From Acetothermia bacterium UBA7521 (GTDB lineage: Bacteria; Bipolaricaulota; Bipolaricaulia; Bipolaricaulales; Bipolaricaulaceae): a DNA stretch of 35,521 nucleotides. This document shows positions 21,530 through 28,803 of the stretch, piece after piece. The DNA lies in contig DLNB01000017.1 of NCBI GenBank assembly GCA_002479455.1, positions 1 through 35,521 on the forward strand, in the 5' to 3' direction. Numbering within the stretch: the first letter of the stretch is position 1; each line of letters starts with the position of its first letter. Both the position numbers and the translations under genes were made by a program. The notes under the pieces were generated by a model that made no database searches, had not been told where the DNA came from, and worked only from the letters and a program-made list of their open reading frames with translations.

Positions 21530-23467
21530 ATGCGCGTCTCAAGTTGGATCATCGGATTTGTGGTTTGTTCACTTGGGGTTTCCGCCCTGATCCTGCTTCC
21601 GTGCCTGTCGAGAGGGGGATTGGACTCAGCAGTCGCGGCGTCGCAGGTTCCCGCGCTGGCAGGGGCATCGTTGGCTTCGGATGGGGACTTGGCGGGGAAC
21701 CCAGGGATCCTGAACAGTGATGAGGGGGCGACCAGTGTGGCCGCTCCCCCAGGCCCTGGGGTCACCCCCGTCGCTGTAGCAAGCGAAACAACAACCCGTA
21801 CCTCTGTGACTCAGATTGACCTTGCTGGCAGCTCGATCACGGTGACGGGAAGCGGAGCCATCGCCCAAGGGCGTCGTGTTCTTATCCGGGCCGGTGGGAC
21901 GTACAGCATTCGCGGGACGCTGGACGATGGGCAGATCGTGGTGGACTCCACGGATAAGAATCCCGTCGTCCTGATCCTCAACGGGGTGCGGATCACCTGT
22001 TCCACGAGTTCCCCGATCTACGTTGCCCACGCCAAGGACGTCGTGATCGCCCTGGCTGCCGGCACGGAGAACGTCCTCACGGATGGAAGCTCGTACGTGT
22101 TCGACACCCCCGGCGCGGACGATCCCAACGCAGCCCTGTTCAGCAAAGATGACCTCGCGATCACTGGGACCGGATCTCTCATCGTGAACGCGAACTACAA
22201 CAACGGGATCCAGAGCAAGGACGCCCTGACGATCACCGGCGGCACGATCACGGTTCACGCAGCCAACCATGGCATCAAGGGCAAAGACTCGATTGTCATC
22301 ACCGGCGGCACCATCACGGTGATCGCGGGCAACGACGGGATCCAAGCCAGCAACGAGGAGGACCCCTCAAAGGGATTCGTGCGCATCGAGGGCGGCACGA
22401 TCAGCATCAAGGCCGATGATGACGGCATCCAGTCTGAAACGAGCGTACTGATCAGCAACGGGTACATCACGATCGTGTCAGGTGGCGGCAGCACCAACGC
22501 CCCCGAGAGGCAAACGACAGGCCGGATGCCCCTGCCGGGCATGCGGATCTGGGACCAGCCTGCCGTGAGCACAGCTTCATCCGGCAGGGCAAAAGGGATC
22601 AAGGCCAACGTCGACATCACGATCGACGGCGGGACGATCACGATCGATGCCGCGGATGATGCGATCCACTCCAATGATAGCATCACGATCAACGGCGGCC
22701 GGCTCGCATTGGCCTCCGGGGATGACGCCGTACACGCCGACTCCACGATCGCGATCAACGGCGGAGACATCGACATCACGGCATGCTACGAGGGAATCGA
22801 GAGCGCAGTGATCACGATCAACAATGGCCATATCCGCATCGTGGCCAGCGACGACGCCATCAACGCCGCCAGCGGTACGGGTGGAGTTCCGATGATGAGG
22901 CAGATGGGTCCTCAGGCCATGGGCGGCGGCGCCGACAATTGGCTCTACATCAACGGTGGGCACATCGTCATCGATGCCATGGGTGACGGGATCGACGTCA
23001 ACGGTTCGATCGTGATGACCGGAGGGGTCGTTCTCATCCACGGTCCCACGATCAACATGGAGGGTGCACTTGACTACGACCGCACCTTCACCATGACCGG
23101 CGGGTACCTGGTTGCCGCCGGCAGTGCCGGGATGGCGCAGGCTCCGAGCGCCTCTTCGACCGTGAACTCGGTGCTGATGACATTCCCCTCGGTGCAGCCG
23201 GCGGGGAGCCTCGTTCACATCGCTGCAGCGGACAGTGGGAGCGTGGTGACCTTCGCCCCGGCCAAGGCGTACCAGTCAGTGGTGGTCGCTTCTCCTCGTC
23301 TGAAGAGCGGCTCCACCTACACGATCTACTCCGGAGGACGATCCACCGGAACAGTTGTAGATGGCCTCTACTCAGGGGGCACGTACACCCCGGGGACCCA
23401 GGTTGCCCAGTTCAGGGTTGCGGGCAGCGTGACCTACGCTGGCGCTGCGGCGGGCCGGTTCCGGTGA
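21530..23467 (+). CDS. secreted beta-helix carbohydrate-binding protein (DUF4353, Cthe_2159-like)
   Basis: 645 residues. An N-terminal signal/anchor (WIIGFVVCSLGVSALILLPC) is followed by a Ser/Ala/Pro-rich linker to about residue 85. Then come many short right-handed beta-helix repeats of the form ITINGG-x-I-x-I-x-A-x-DD-x-IHA, for example ITGGTITVIAGNDGIQA and ITIDGGTITIDAADDAIHS, up to about residue 540. The C-terminal part is a Ser/Gly/Thr-rich beta domain. This matches PF14262, whose studied member Cthe_2159 binds cellulose and acidic sugars and binds calcium. The Asp pairs in the turns are candidate calcium ligands. GAGGTGAGGAG precedes ATG 21530. It leads a set with a VTC-like and a DUF4956 protein. 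Confidence 0.88.
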   Translation: MRVSSWIIGFVVCSLGVSALILLPCLSRGGLDSAVAASQVPALAGASLASDGDLAGNPGILNSDEGATSVAAPPGPGVTPVAVASETTTRTSVTQIDLAGSSITVTGSGAIAQGRRVLIRAGGTYSIRGTLDDGQIVVDSTDKNPVVLILNGVRITCSTSSPIYVAHAKDVVIALAAGTENVLTDGSSYVFDTPGADDPNAALFSKDDLAITGTGSLIVNANYNNGIQSKDALTITGGTITVHAANHGIKGKDSIVITGGTITVIAGNDGIQASNEEDPSKGFVRIEGGTISIKADDDGIQSETSVLISNGYITIVSGGGSTNAPERQTTGRMPLPGMRIWDQPAVSTASSGRAKGIKANVDITIDGGTITIDAADDAIHSNDSITINGGRLALASGDDAVHADSTIAINGGDIDITACYEGIESAVITINNGHIRIVASDDAINAASGTGGVPMMRQMGPQAMGGGADNWLYINGGHIVIDAMGDGIDVNGSIVMTGGVVLIHGPTINMEGALDYDRTFTMTGGYLVAAGSAGMAQAPSASSTVNSVLMTFPSVQPAGSLVHIAAADSGSVVTFAPAKAYQSVVVASPRLKSGSTYTIYSGGRSTGTVVDGLYSGGTYTPGTQVAQFRVAGSVTYAGAAAGRFR

Positions 23468-23574
23468 TCTCCGTGCAGCACGCCAGGTTCTTCAATCCTT
23501 CTGCTGCCAATCAGATGGATCAACCCGAGGGCGGCAAGTCACGGGCGGTTTCCGGCGATCTGGGCTAGGCAACG

Positions 23575-24438
23575 ATGCTTGTCCCCGGATCCGAGTTGGT
23601 TCACCGACGGTCCGAGCGCCCCACCGCAACCTGCGACCCGCAGCGATCCCTTGCTCTCCCTGCAGAACCTAGAAATGGATCCCATGGGCCAGGGACCAGC
23701 GGTCGGCTGGAATTGAAGTACCTCCTGTCGCCCGACGTAGCGCGAAGGATGTCCCGCTTTCTCTCCTCTCAGCTAGAGGTGGACCTCCACGCGCAGGGGA
23801 AGCCTGGCAATGCGTACACGGTACGCAGCGTGTACTTCGACTCCCCCAGCCTCATCTGCTACCACGCCAAAAAGAGCGGCGGCCTGATCCGGCAGAAGTA
23901 CCGCGTTCGCACCTACGACGAACCGGGATCCGCAGCCTGTTTCCTCGAACGCAAGGCCCGTCGGGGACAAGTCTATCGCAAGGAGAAGGCCCGCCTGACC
24001 GATGCTTGGCTGGCGTGTCTTGCGGCGCGGGACGGCCTGGGTTCTGCAGGAGGCTGCCCGAGCGTACTGCAACGGCTTCTCTACCTGATGGACCGCCATG
24101 CGTTCGTTCCGACGGCGCTCATCGCCTACGAGCGGGAGGCCTACGTCGAGTTTGCCGATCAGGACACGGTGCGGATTACCATCGATCGAAACCTCCGTGC
24201 CGCAGCGTTCCCTCGCCTCGAGGGTATCCATGATGAGGAGGATCTCCGCCCGATCCTCACCCACGGGGCGATCCTCGAGATCAAGTTCACGGATGTTGTT
24301 CCCCAAGCCCTTCGTCAGCTCACCCGGCGGTTCCCCCTGCTGCGACGGGCATGTTCCAAGTACGCCGCGTCCATCGAAAACCTCGTCTTGGACTCACCAT
24401 CCCCAAAGGAGGTATGGTCCCATGTTCGGCTCTTCTGA
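23575..24438 (+). CDS. VTC-domain (polyphosphate polymerase-like) protein
   Basis: 287 residues. It carries the triphosphate-tunnel fold of the VTC domain: RLELKYLLS (about residues 44-52), VRSVYFDSP, IRQKYRVRTYD, FLERKARRGQVYRKEKA, ALIAYEREAYVEF, VRITIDRNLRA and ILEIKF. These basic and acidic residues line the tunnel that in VTC4 makes polyphosphate from ATP. The roughly 43 residues before RLELKY are not conserved. ATG 23575 is the only ATG in the frame and has no ribosome-binding site, so the true start is uncertain. No SPX or membrane domain is present. It overlaps the DUF4956 gene by 17 nt, so they act together. Polyphosphate synthesis is plausible but not shown for this bacterial subgroup. 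Confidence 0.85.
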   Translation: MLVPGSELVHRRSERPTATCDPQRSLALPAEPRNGSHGPGTSGRLELKYLLSPDVARRMSRFLSSQLEVDLHAQGKPGNAYTVRSVYFDSPSLICYHAKKSGGLIRQKYRVRTYDEPGSAACFLERKARRGQVYRKEKARLTDAWLACLAARDGLGSAGGCPSVLQRLLYLMDRHAFVPTALIAYEREAYVEFADQDTVRITIDRNLRAAAFPRLEGIHDEEDLRPILTHGAILEIKFTDVVPQALRQLTRRFPLLRRACSKYAASIENLVLDSPSPKEVWSHVRLF

Positions 24439-25108
24439 TGTGATCCTTGTCAGCTTGAGGACGGTGCTCACCGTTGTCTCAGTGAGTCTTGGGCTCGGTC
24501 TCTACGTGGCGCTCATCTACCGCCTCGCCACCCCGGGAGCGGCGTTCTCGATCACGATCCAGCACACGCTCCTCTACCTCGCGCTCATCGTGTCGCTCGT
24601 CATGCTTATCATCTCGAACCAGGTCGCCCGGGCGTTTACATTGGTGGGCGCGCTGGCTGTAATTCGCTTCCGTACGCCGGTGAAGGACACTCGGGATGCC
24701 GCGTTCATCTTCCTCGGCCTGGCCGCGGGGATGGGGGCAGGGGTGGGGATGTTCGCCGAGACGGCCGCGGGCGTGGGGCTCATCGGCCTGTTCATGCTCG
24801 CCGTCCGCTTCTTCAGGGTCGGGAAGCACCCCCGGGGGGAAACGCTGGTGAAGTTCACCGTGCCCACCGAGGGCGGCGGCGAAGAAGCCTTCCCGCGCGA
24901 TGCCTTCGCACGCCATTTTCGGTCGTTTCGCCTTGTCAGTACCCGGTCCGTTCACGATGGGCGACGCATGGAGTTGACCTACCTCGTGAGGCCGCGACAG
25001 GGTGCCGACCTCGTGGCGTTCGCGCGTGCCCTCTCCGCTTTCCCCGCGGTCGAGAAGGCCACCGTGATCGCCTGTGATGACGAGGGACTGGTGGAGAACG
25101 TGTTCTGA
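24422..25108 (+). CDS. DUF4956 membrane protein
   Basis: 228 residues. Four to five TM helices lie in the first 135 residues, with the family hallmark GALAVIRFRTPVKDTRDAAFIFLGLAAGMGAG. A soluble cytoplasmic domain of about 90 residues follows. AAGGAGGT precedes ATG 24422. DUF4956 genes commonly sit beside VTC-domain genes, so this is probably the membrane partner of the VTC-like protein. Its biochemical role is unknown. A role in moving or sensing polyphosphate, or in envelope assembly with the secreted beta-helix protein, would be inference only. Confidence 0.9.
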   Translation: MFGSSDVILVSLRTVLTVVSVSLGLGLYVALIYRLATPGAAFSITIQHTLLYLALIVSLVMLIISNQVARAFTLVGALAVIRFRTPVKDTRDAAFIFLGLAAGMGAGVGMFAETAAGVGLIGLFMLAVRFFRVGKHPRGETLVKFTVPTEGGGEEAFPRDAFARHFRSFRLVSTRSVHDGRRMELTYLVRPRQGADLVAFARALSAFPAVEKATVIACDDEGLVENVF

Positions 25109-25141
25109 TCTAGCGGGCGCTTCGCACAAGCAGGGAATGAT

Positions 25142-25162
25142 CGGGCGGGGCATGCCTGCCCG
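25142..25162. other. GC-rich hairpin between convergent genes
   Basis: CGGGCGGG (25142-25149) pairs with CCTGCCCG (25155-25162), eight pairs with one G-U and a five-base loop, in the 128-nt gap between the DUF4956 stop and the stop of the small minus-strand gene. It could act as a bidirectional terminator, but it lacks a T-tract. Confidence 0.3.
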
Positions 25163-25236
25163 AACAGCGCGCAACGGGGTGGGTGGACCCCGCTGCGCAG
25201 GTGGGGAAGGTTGGCGGGCTGGTCGGAGTGCGGCGT

Positions 25237-25506
25237 TCACGGTTCTGCCCCCGCACTCCATCCATGGAGCTGGGGCTGCGGGGGACCGGGAACCCCTCCT
25301 TGCTGGGCGAGGAACGCGACCCGGTTCACGATGATCCTGTTCTCCAGGGGAATGGACTCGCCTGTCGTGAAGGCGACGGTTCTGGGTGTGGTCAGGGGGA
25401 TCGCCTCCGCCGCATCGCTCCTCCACATCCACCGGAGCAGCGCCGCAGACGCGCCCGAGGTGACCGCTGCGATCCCTGTCAGGACAACTACGTTCCACTC
25501 CGTCAT
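25237..25506 (-). CDS. small single-pass membrane protein, unknown function
   Basis: 89 residues. One N-terminal TM helix (VVVLTGIAAVTSGASAALLRW, about 6-26) is followed by a basic turn and a soluble tail that ends Pro/Gln-rich. AAGGAGG sits 7 nt before ATG 25506, which supports real translation. A hairpin TGCCTCC/GGAGGCA (25520-25539) lies immediately upstream of that ribosome-binding site and could influence it. I do not recognise a family. The gene converges with DUF4956 and is divergent from the zinc-ribbon gene. Confidence 0.5.
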   Translation of the reverse strand: MTEWNVVVLTGIAAVTSGASAALLRWMWRSDAAEAIPLTTPRTVAFTTGESIPLENRIIVNRVAFLAQQGGVPGPPQPQLHGWSAGAEP

Positions 25507-25634
25507 CGTCGTTCCTCCTTGCCTCCGAGTGTGGAGGCACTCTGAGGATGCACGTGCGCGATGGAGAATACAGAGCGAACTTGCGGCGGTACCGTGGAGG
25601 GCATCATGACACGCAGGATCACCTCTCAGCTGTT

Positions 25635-25672
25635 CGGGTGCCCGGGTTCGAGCCCGGCGGACCTGGCACCCG
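25635..25672. other. two-tier hairpin in intergenic region
   Basis: An outer perfect 8-bp stem (CGGGTGCC with GGCACCCG) encloses an inner CGGG-TTCGAG-CCCG hairpin with an 8-nt one-sided bulge. It resembles a tRNA T-arm at first glance but does not make a proper 5-bp/7-nt arm. It could be part of a leader or small RNA in the 284-nt gap 25507-25790, which holds no other gene I can support. Confidence 0.35.
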
Positions 25673-25790
25673 TGAGGCCAGGGCGCCCGCGAGAGTGGAT
25701 TGACGTCGGTCTGGCCCGGTGCCTGTCTTCTGTGTGGAGGGAACCGCCGGGGATGATAGGATTCAGCCCGTCGTGCCGAGGAGGTGGGCG

Positions 25791-26027
25791 ATGGGTCAGT
25801 ACTGTCACTCGTGCGGCGGGCCTCTTGCGGACCCGAACCTGAAAGGGCCTTCGGACCAGTTTTGCAGATACTGCGCCGATTCCCAAGGAAACCTGTACCC
25901 CGAGGGACGGGTCCAGGCGGGAGTCGCGCAGTGGCTTATGACCTGGCAGCCTGGGATCACGGAGCGGGAGGCCCGCGAGCGAGCGGCGCACTACATGAGG
26001 GCGATGCCCGCCTGGGCCGAGAAGTGA
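25791..26027 (+). CDS. small zinc-ribbon protein
   Basis: 78 residues. Two Cys pairs, CHSC (Cys5, Cys8) and CRYC (Cys25, Cys28), form a treble-clef or zinc-ribbon site. The rest is helical (GVAQWLMTWQPGITEREARERAAHYM), which resembles the small 'zinc ribbon domain' proteins found in many anaerobes and archaea. The strong GAGGAGGTG 5 nt upstream decides ATG 25791 over the longer in-frame start. A TGaTAGGAT box (25754-25762) could be an extended -10. Its function is unknown. It converges with ispD, with 4 nt between stops. Confidence 0.8.
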   Translation: MGQYCHSCGGPLADPNLKGPSDQFCRYCADSQGNLYPEGRVQAGVAQWLMTWQPGITEREARERAAHYMRAMPAWAEK

Positions 26028-26031
26028 GGAT

Positions 26032-26706
26032 CTAGCTGCCGGCAGCGAGGAGCCGCTCGCCCAGAGTGAGATCCTCGGGACGGGTGATTTTCAGGTTGGC
26101 CGGGTCACCGGGAACCGCGGCCACAGCGTGGCCTAGCGCGAGGACAGCGGCCGCGTCATCGGGAAAGTCGATCCCCTGATCTTCAGCCGCTCCGTAGGCG
26201 CGGGAAAGGATGTCTCGTCTGAACCCTTGGGGGGTCTGGATGAGGACGAGCCCCGCGCGGGCGATCGCCTCTCCTCTCAGCCATCCGTTGGCGGCGTAGC
26301 GCGCAGTGTCCGCTGCCGGTACCACCGGCACAGCCGCTCCGTGGTGCCTCGTCGCCTCAAGAACCCGCTGGATGAGGTCCGGTGACACAAGGGGGCGGGC
26401 CCCGTCGTGGATGAGGACGTAGTCTCCTCGGGCTCGGGATAGCCCGGCCCGGGCCGAGTCGGCGCGCCTCTCCCCGCCGCGGACCGCGTGAAGGGGGACG
26501 CTGACCTCCGGCAGACCACCCAAACGGTGTTCATCCCCGGCGCGGACAACGACAACGAACTCGTCCACGTCCCCCGAGCGAGCGAACGCGTCGATCACGT
26601 GCCAAAGGAGAGGCCGCCCCGCGAGGCGAGCCCAGACCTTAGGCTCTGCGTCGCTGAACCGCGTTCCTGCACCGGCGGCGAGGATCACCCCCGAGACGCT
26701 CACCAT
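26032..26706 (-). CDS. ispD: 2-C-methyl-D-erythritol 4-phosphate cytidylyltransferase
   Basis: 224 residues. It attaches CMP to methylerythritol phosphate in the non-mevalonate isoprenoid pathway. The nucleotide-binding motif is GVILAAGAGTRF (with Lys in EPKVWARLAGRP). Further hallmarks are RGGERRADSARAGL, YVLIHDGARPLVS, VVPAADTAR, IQTPQGFRRDIL and the C-terminal GDPANLKITRPEDL. All expected blocks are present. ATG 26706 lies 4 nt after the stop of the upstream lipoprotein gene, so they are cotranscribed. No ispF is fused or adjacent. Confidence 0.96.
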   Translation of the reverse strand: MVSVSGVILAAGAGTRFSDAEPKVWARLAGRPLLWHVIDAFARSGDVDEFVVVVRAGDEHRLGGLPEVSVPLHAVRGGERRADSARAGLSRARGDYVLIHDGARPLVSPDLIQRVLEATRHHGAAVPVVPAADTARYAANGWLRGEAIARAGLVLIQTPQGFRRDILSRAYGAAEDQGIDFPDDAAAVLALGHAVAAVPGDPANLKITRPEDLTLGERLLAAGS

Positions 26707-26710
26707 GGCG

Positions 26711-27211
26711 CTACCCTTTCGGCGGACGATCGAACGATATCTTCTTCAATCCTGTTCCGTCCGGGTTGATCGTGTACGCCCCCCACTGTCCACCGCGGTT
26801 GGAGTTGAACAAGATCCGGTCATTCGCTGCCCACGTCGGGTTGACATCGGCGGCCGCATCGGATGTCACCCGGAACACAGTTCCCGTACCGACCTCCACG
26901 GTGAAGATATCCCAGTTGTCCTTGTCCTCAACGTACATAAAAGCGATCCGAGTTCCGTCGGGAGACCAGCTTGGGTATACGATATCCCGCTCCAGCGCGA
27001 GCACGAGCTGTTCCTGGTTCGTTGTCAGGTCAAGGACGAACAGGTCGTAGCTCTTCGCTCCCTTGGCGATGTAGGCCAGGAACACCTGGTCTGGCGACAC
27101 GACGGGTTGCCAGAAGTCCACGGGCTGTTCCTCGCTTCCGAAGAACGCGCACCCCGCCACCGTCAGCCCCACAGCCACGAGAACGATTGCCTTGAACGTA
27201 ATGCGCACCAC
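26711..27211 (-). CDS. TolB-like WD40/PD40 lipoprotein
   Basis: 166 residues. The lipoprotein signal is TFKAIVLVAVGLTVAGC with lipobox VAG-Cys at about residue 21. Three TolB-type PD40 propeller blades follow: WQPVVSPDQVFLAYIAKG, YPSWSPDGTRIAFMYV and NPTWAANDRILFNSNRGG. This is too few for a closed propeller, so it is a short member or assembles with others. The start is one of two adjacent GTG codons (27211 or 27208) behind AGGGGG. It diverges from prmC over a 60-nt gap and precedes ispD by 4 nt. Confidence 0.85.
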   Translation of the reverse strand: MVRITFKAIVLVAVGLTVAGCAFFGSEEQPVDFWQPVVSPDQVFLAYIAKGAKSYDLFVLDLTTNQEQLVLALERDIVYPSWSPDGTRIAFMYVEDKDNWDIFTVEVGTGTVFRVTSDAAADVNPTWAANDRILFNSNRGGQWGAYTINPDGTGLKKISFDRPPKG

Positions 27212-27225
27212 ACTGCCCCCTTTCT

Positions 27226-27256
27226 TGCTACAATGCATTTGCTTTGGCTCATTGTA
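27226..27256. promoter_or_regulatory. divergent promoter region of prmC and lipoprotein-ispD
   Basis: On the plus strand TGC-TACAAT (27226-27234) is an extended -10 that would start prmC mRNA near 27241. On the minus strand TACAAT (27256-27251) could start the lipoprotein mRNA near 27244. The in-frame ATG at 27233 falls inside the plus-strand -10, which argues for GTG 27272 as the prmC start. Confidence 0.45.
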
Positions 27257-27271
27257 CGGGGGAAGGATAGG

Positions 27272-28123
27272 GTGGGCCCAACTACTGGATGGGTTAGGGA
27301 TGCAGTGGCCAACGGTTCCAGGGCGCTCGCACGCGCAGGGATCGCATCGCCGGTTCGCGAGGCGCGACGGCTGTGGGTGCTCGCGGCGGGCTCGTCGCTG
27401 GGCCTTGTCGGTTCGGACATTTCTCCCTCTGCAAGACGTCGGTACCGGATGCTTGTTTCCGCCCGAGCCAGACGGGTCCCGCTGCCCCTGTTGGAGGGCC
27501 AGACCGGGTTCCTCGACTTCGACATCGCGGTCTGTCCCGGGGTGTTCGTCCCTCGTTCGGAGACGGAGGAACTCGCGGAGCGGGCGGTGTCCGTCCTCCG
27601 TTCTCTTCCGCGCTGCCCGCGCGCCCTCGACCTGGGGACGGGGACCGGGGCCCTTGCTCTGGCCATAGCCCAGGCCAGGCCGGACGTGTCGGTGGTGGCG
27701 GTGGACGCGAGCCCGCGTGCCCTGGCCTGTGCGCGGCGGAACGTGCGAGCCCATGGCCTGGATGGGCGGGTTGAGGTGCGAAAGTCCGACTGGTTCTCCC
27801 ATGTACCGGAGAGGTTTCACCTCATCGTGGCGAACCCGCCGTATGTGGCCCGTCCCGATCTCGCGACCCTGGAGCCCGAGGTGCGGCAGTACGAGCCGCG
27901 TCAGGCCATCGATGGCGGGCCCGATGGCTTGTCCGCGATCCGGATCGTCCTTGCCGAGGCTCCTCGACATCTCTTCTCGGGTGGGGCGATCCTCGTCGAG
28001 ATCGGGCACGACCAGGGAGAAGCCGTCCTCCGGTTTGCCCGGGCGGCCTTTTCTTGGGTAGAAACGAGGGTGGACATGGATCTCTCTGGGAAGGAGCGGT
28101 TCTTCATCGGACGATGCGGGTAG
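27272..28123 (+). CDS. prmC: release factor glutamine methyltransferase
   Basis: 283 residues, the normal PrmC length. It methylates the Gln of the GGQ motif in RF1/RF2 using S-adenosylmethionine. The N-terminal helical domain has VANGSRALARAGIASPVREARRL. The SAM-binding motif I is ALDLGTGTGALALAIA, and the catalytic NPPY is in LIVANPPYVARPDL, followed by EPRQAIDGGPDGL. The GTG start at 27272 is preceded by GAAGGA and lies downstream of the likely promoter. No prfA is adjacent. It overlaps the FtsE-like gene by 10 nt. Confidence 0.94.
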   Translation: MGPTTGWVRDAVANGSRALARAGIASPVREARRLWVLAAGSSLGLVGSDISPSARRRYRMLVSARARRVPLPLLEGQTGFLDFDIAVCPGVFVPRSETEELAERAVSVLRSLPRCPRALDLGTGTGALALAIAQARPDVSVVAVDASPRALACARRNVRAHGLDGRVEVRKSDWFSHVPERFHLIVANPPYVARPDLATLEPEVRQYEPRQAIDGGPDGLSAIRIVLAEAPRHLFSGGAILVEIGHDQGEAVLRFARAAFSWVETRVDMDLSGKERFFIGRCG

Positions 28124-28803
28124 CGATTCAGGTATCGGAGCTGCGGTACGCAACCGACGACGGAGTGCTCGTCCTCGACGATCTCTCGTTCGGTCTCCCC
28201 GGGGATGGGTTCGTGTTTGTGGCCGGGCCGCCGTCCTCGGGCAAAACCCTCTTGCTCGAACTCATCCTGAGGGAGAGAGATCCCAGCGGAGGACAGATTC
28301 TTGTCCTGGGGCGAAACATGGCGCGTCTCTCCCCGGCGCGGGCGCGGGAGCTGCGGCGGCGGATCGGGTACATGCCCGAACAGCCCGTGGTCCTCGATCG
28401 GCGATCCGTCCGCGGGAACCTGGAGTTCAAACTGCGCGCGCTGGGAATCGGGGGCTCCGAGGCACGGGAACATGCGGCGCGGGCTCTCGAACTCGCCTGT
28501 TTGAAGGGGGAAGAGGAGGCACCGGCGGCAGCCCTCGACGCGATGGGCCAGAGAAAGCTCGTCCTCGCCCTCTCCTTGTGTCCCGAACCAGCGGTCCTCC
28601 TGTGCGATGATCCCTTTCGGGGACTGTCCGTGGATGACCAAGACCGATTCGTGGCGATGTTGAAAGGGGTCAACGAGGTCGGGGTGGCTGTGCTGGCGAC
28701 AGCTCGTGATTCGGAGATTCCCTCTCGGCACGGGTTCCCACCCAAAGAGCGGGAGCCTCTTCTTCAATACGCGGTGCACCTGCGACCGGGGGTGTTGGGG
28801 TGA
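28114..28803 (+). CDS. FtsE-like ABC ATPase with degenerate catalytic motifs
   Basis: 229 residues. The fold and order match FtsE: Walker A GPPSSGKT (about 39-46), Q-loop region RRIGYMPEQPVVLD, then a helical region. Several key motifs deviate. The LSGGQ signature is replaced by DAMGQRK, Walker B reads AVLLCDDPFRG with Asp in place of the catalytic Glu, and the H-loop is LATARDS with no switch His. Hydrolysis may be weak or absent. It overlaps prmC by 10 nt and the FtsX-like gene by GTGA, so it is coupled to both. FtsEX normally controls peptidoglycan hydrolases at division. Another small FtsX-like exporter is the alternative. Confidence 0.8.
   Translation: MRVAIQVSELRYATDDGVLVLDDLSFGLPGDGFVFVAGPPSSGKTLLLELILRERDPSGGQILVLGRNMARLSPARARELRRRIGYMPEQPVVLDRRSVRGNLEFKLRALGIGGSEAREHAARALELACLKGEEEAPAAALDAMGQRKLVLALSLCPEPAVLLCDDPFRGLSVDDQDRFVAMLKGVNEVGVAVLATARDSEIPSRHGFPPKEREPLLQYAVHLRPGVLG

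Noticed and set aside
21626..23218. Antisense frames opposite the beta-helix gene
   Set aside because: Their repetitive Val/Asp/Arg composition comes from the repeats of the real gene on the plus strand.
21530..23467. Repeated GGC-ACG-ATC-ACG-like DNA as a CRISPR or tandem repeat array
   Set aside because: The units vary in sequence and length and encode beta-helix coils in one frame; there are no spacer-repeat units.
25641..25660. tRNA T-arm-like CCGGG-TTCGAGC sequence
   Set aside because: The two sides do not form a 5-bp stem with a 7-nt loop, and no acceptor, D or anticodon arms are found on either strand.
26036..26047. GCTGCCGGCAGC palindrome at the ispD 3' end as a terminator
   Set aside because: It lies in the ispD coding sequence, has no loop or T-tract and is expected by chance in GC-rich DNA.
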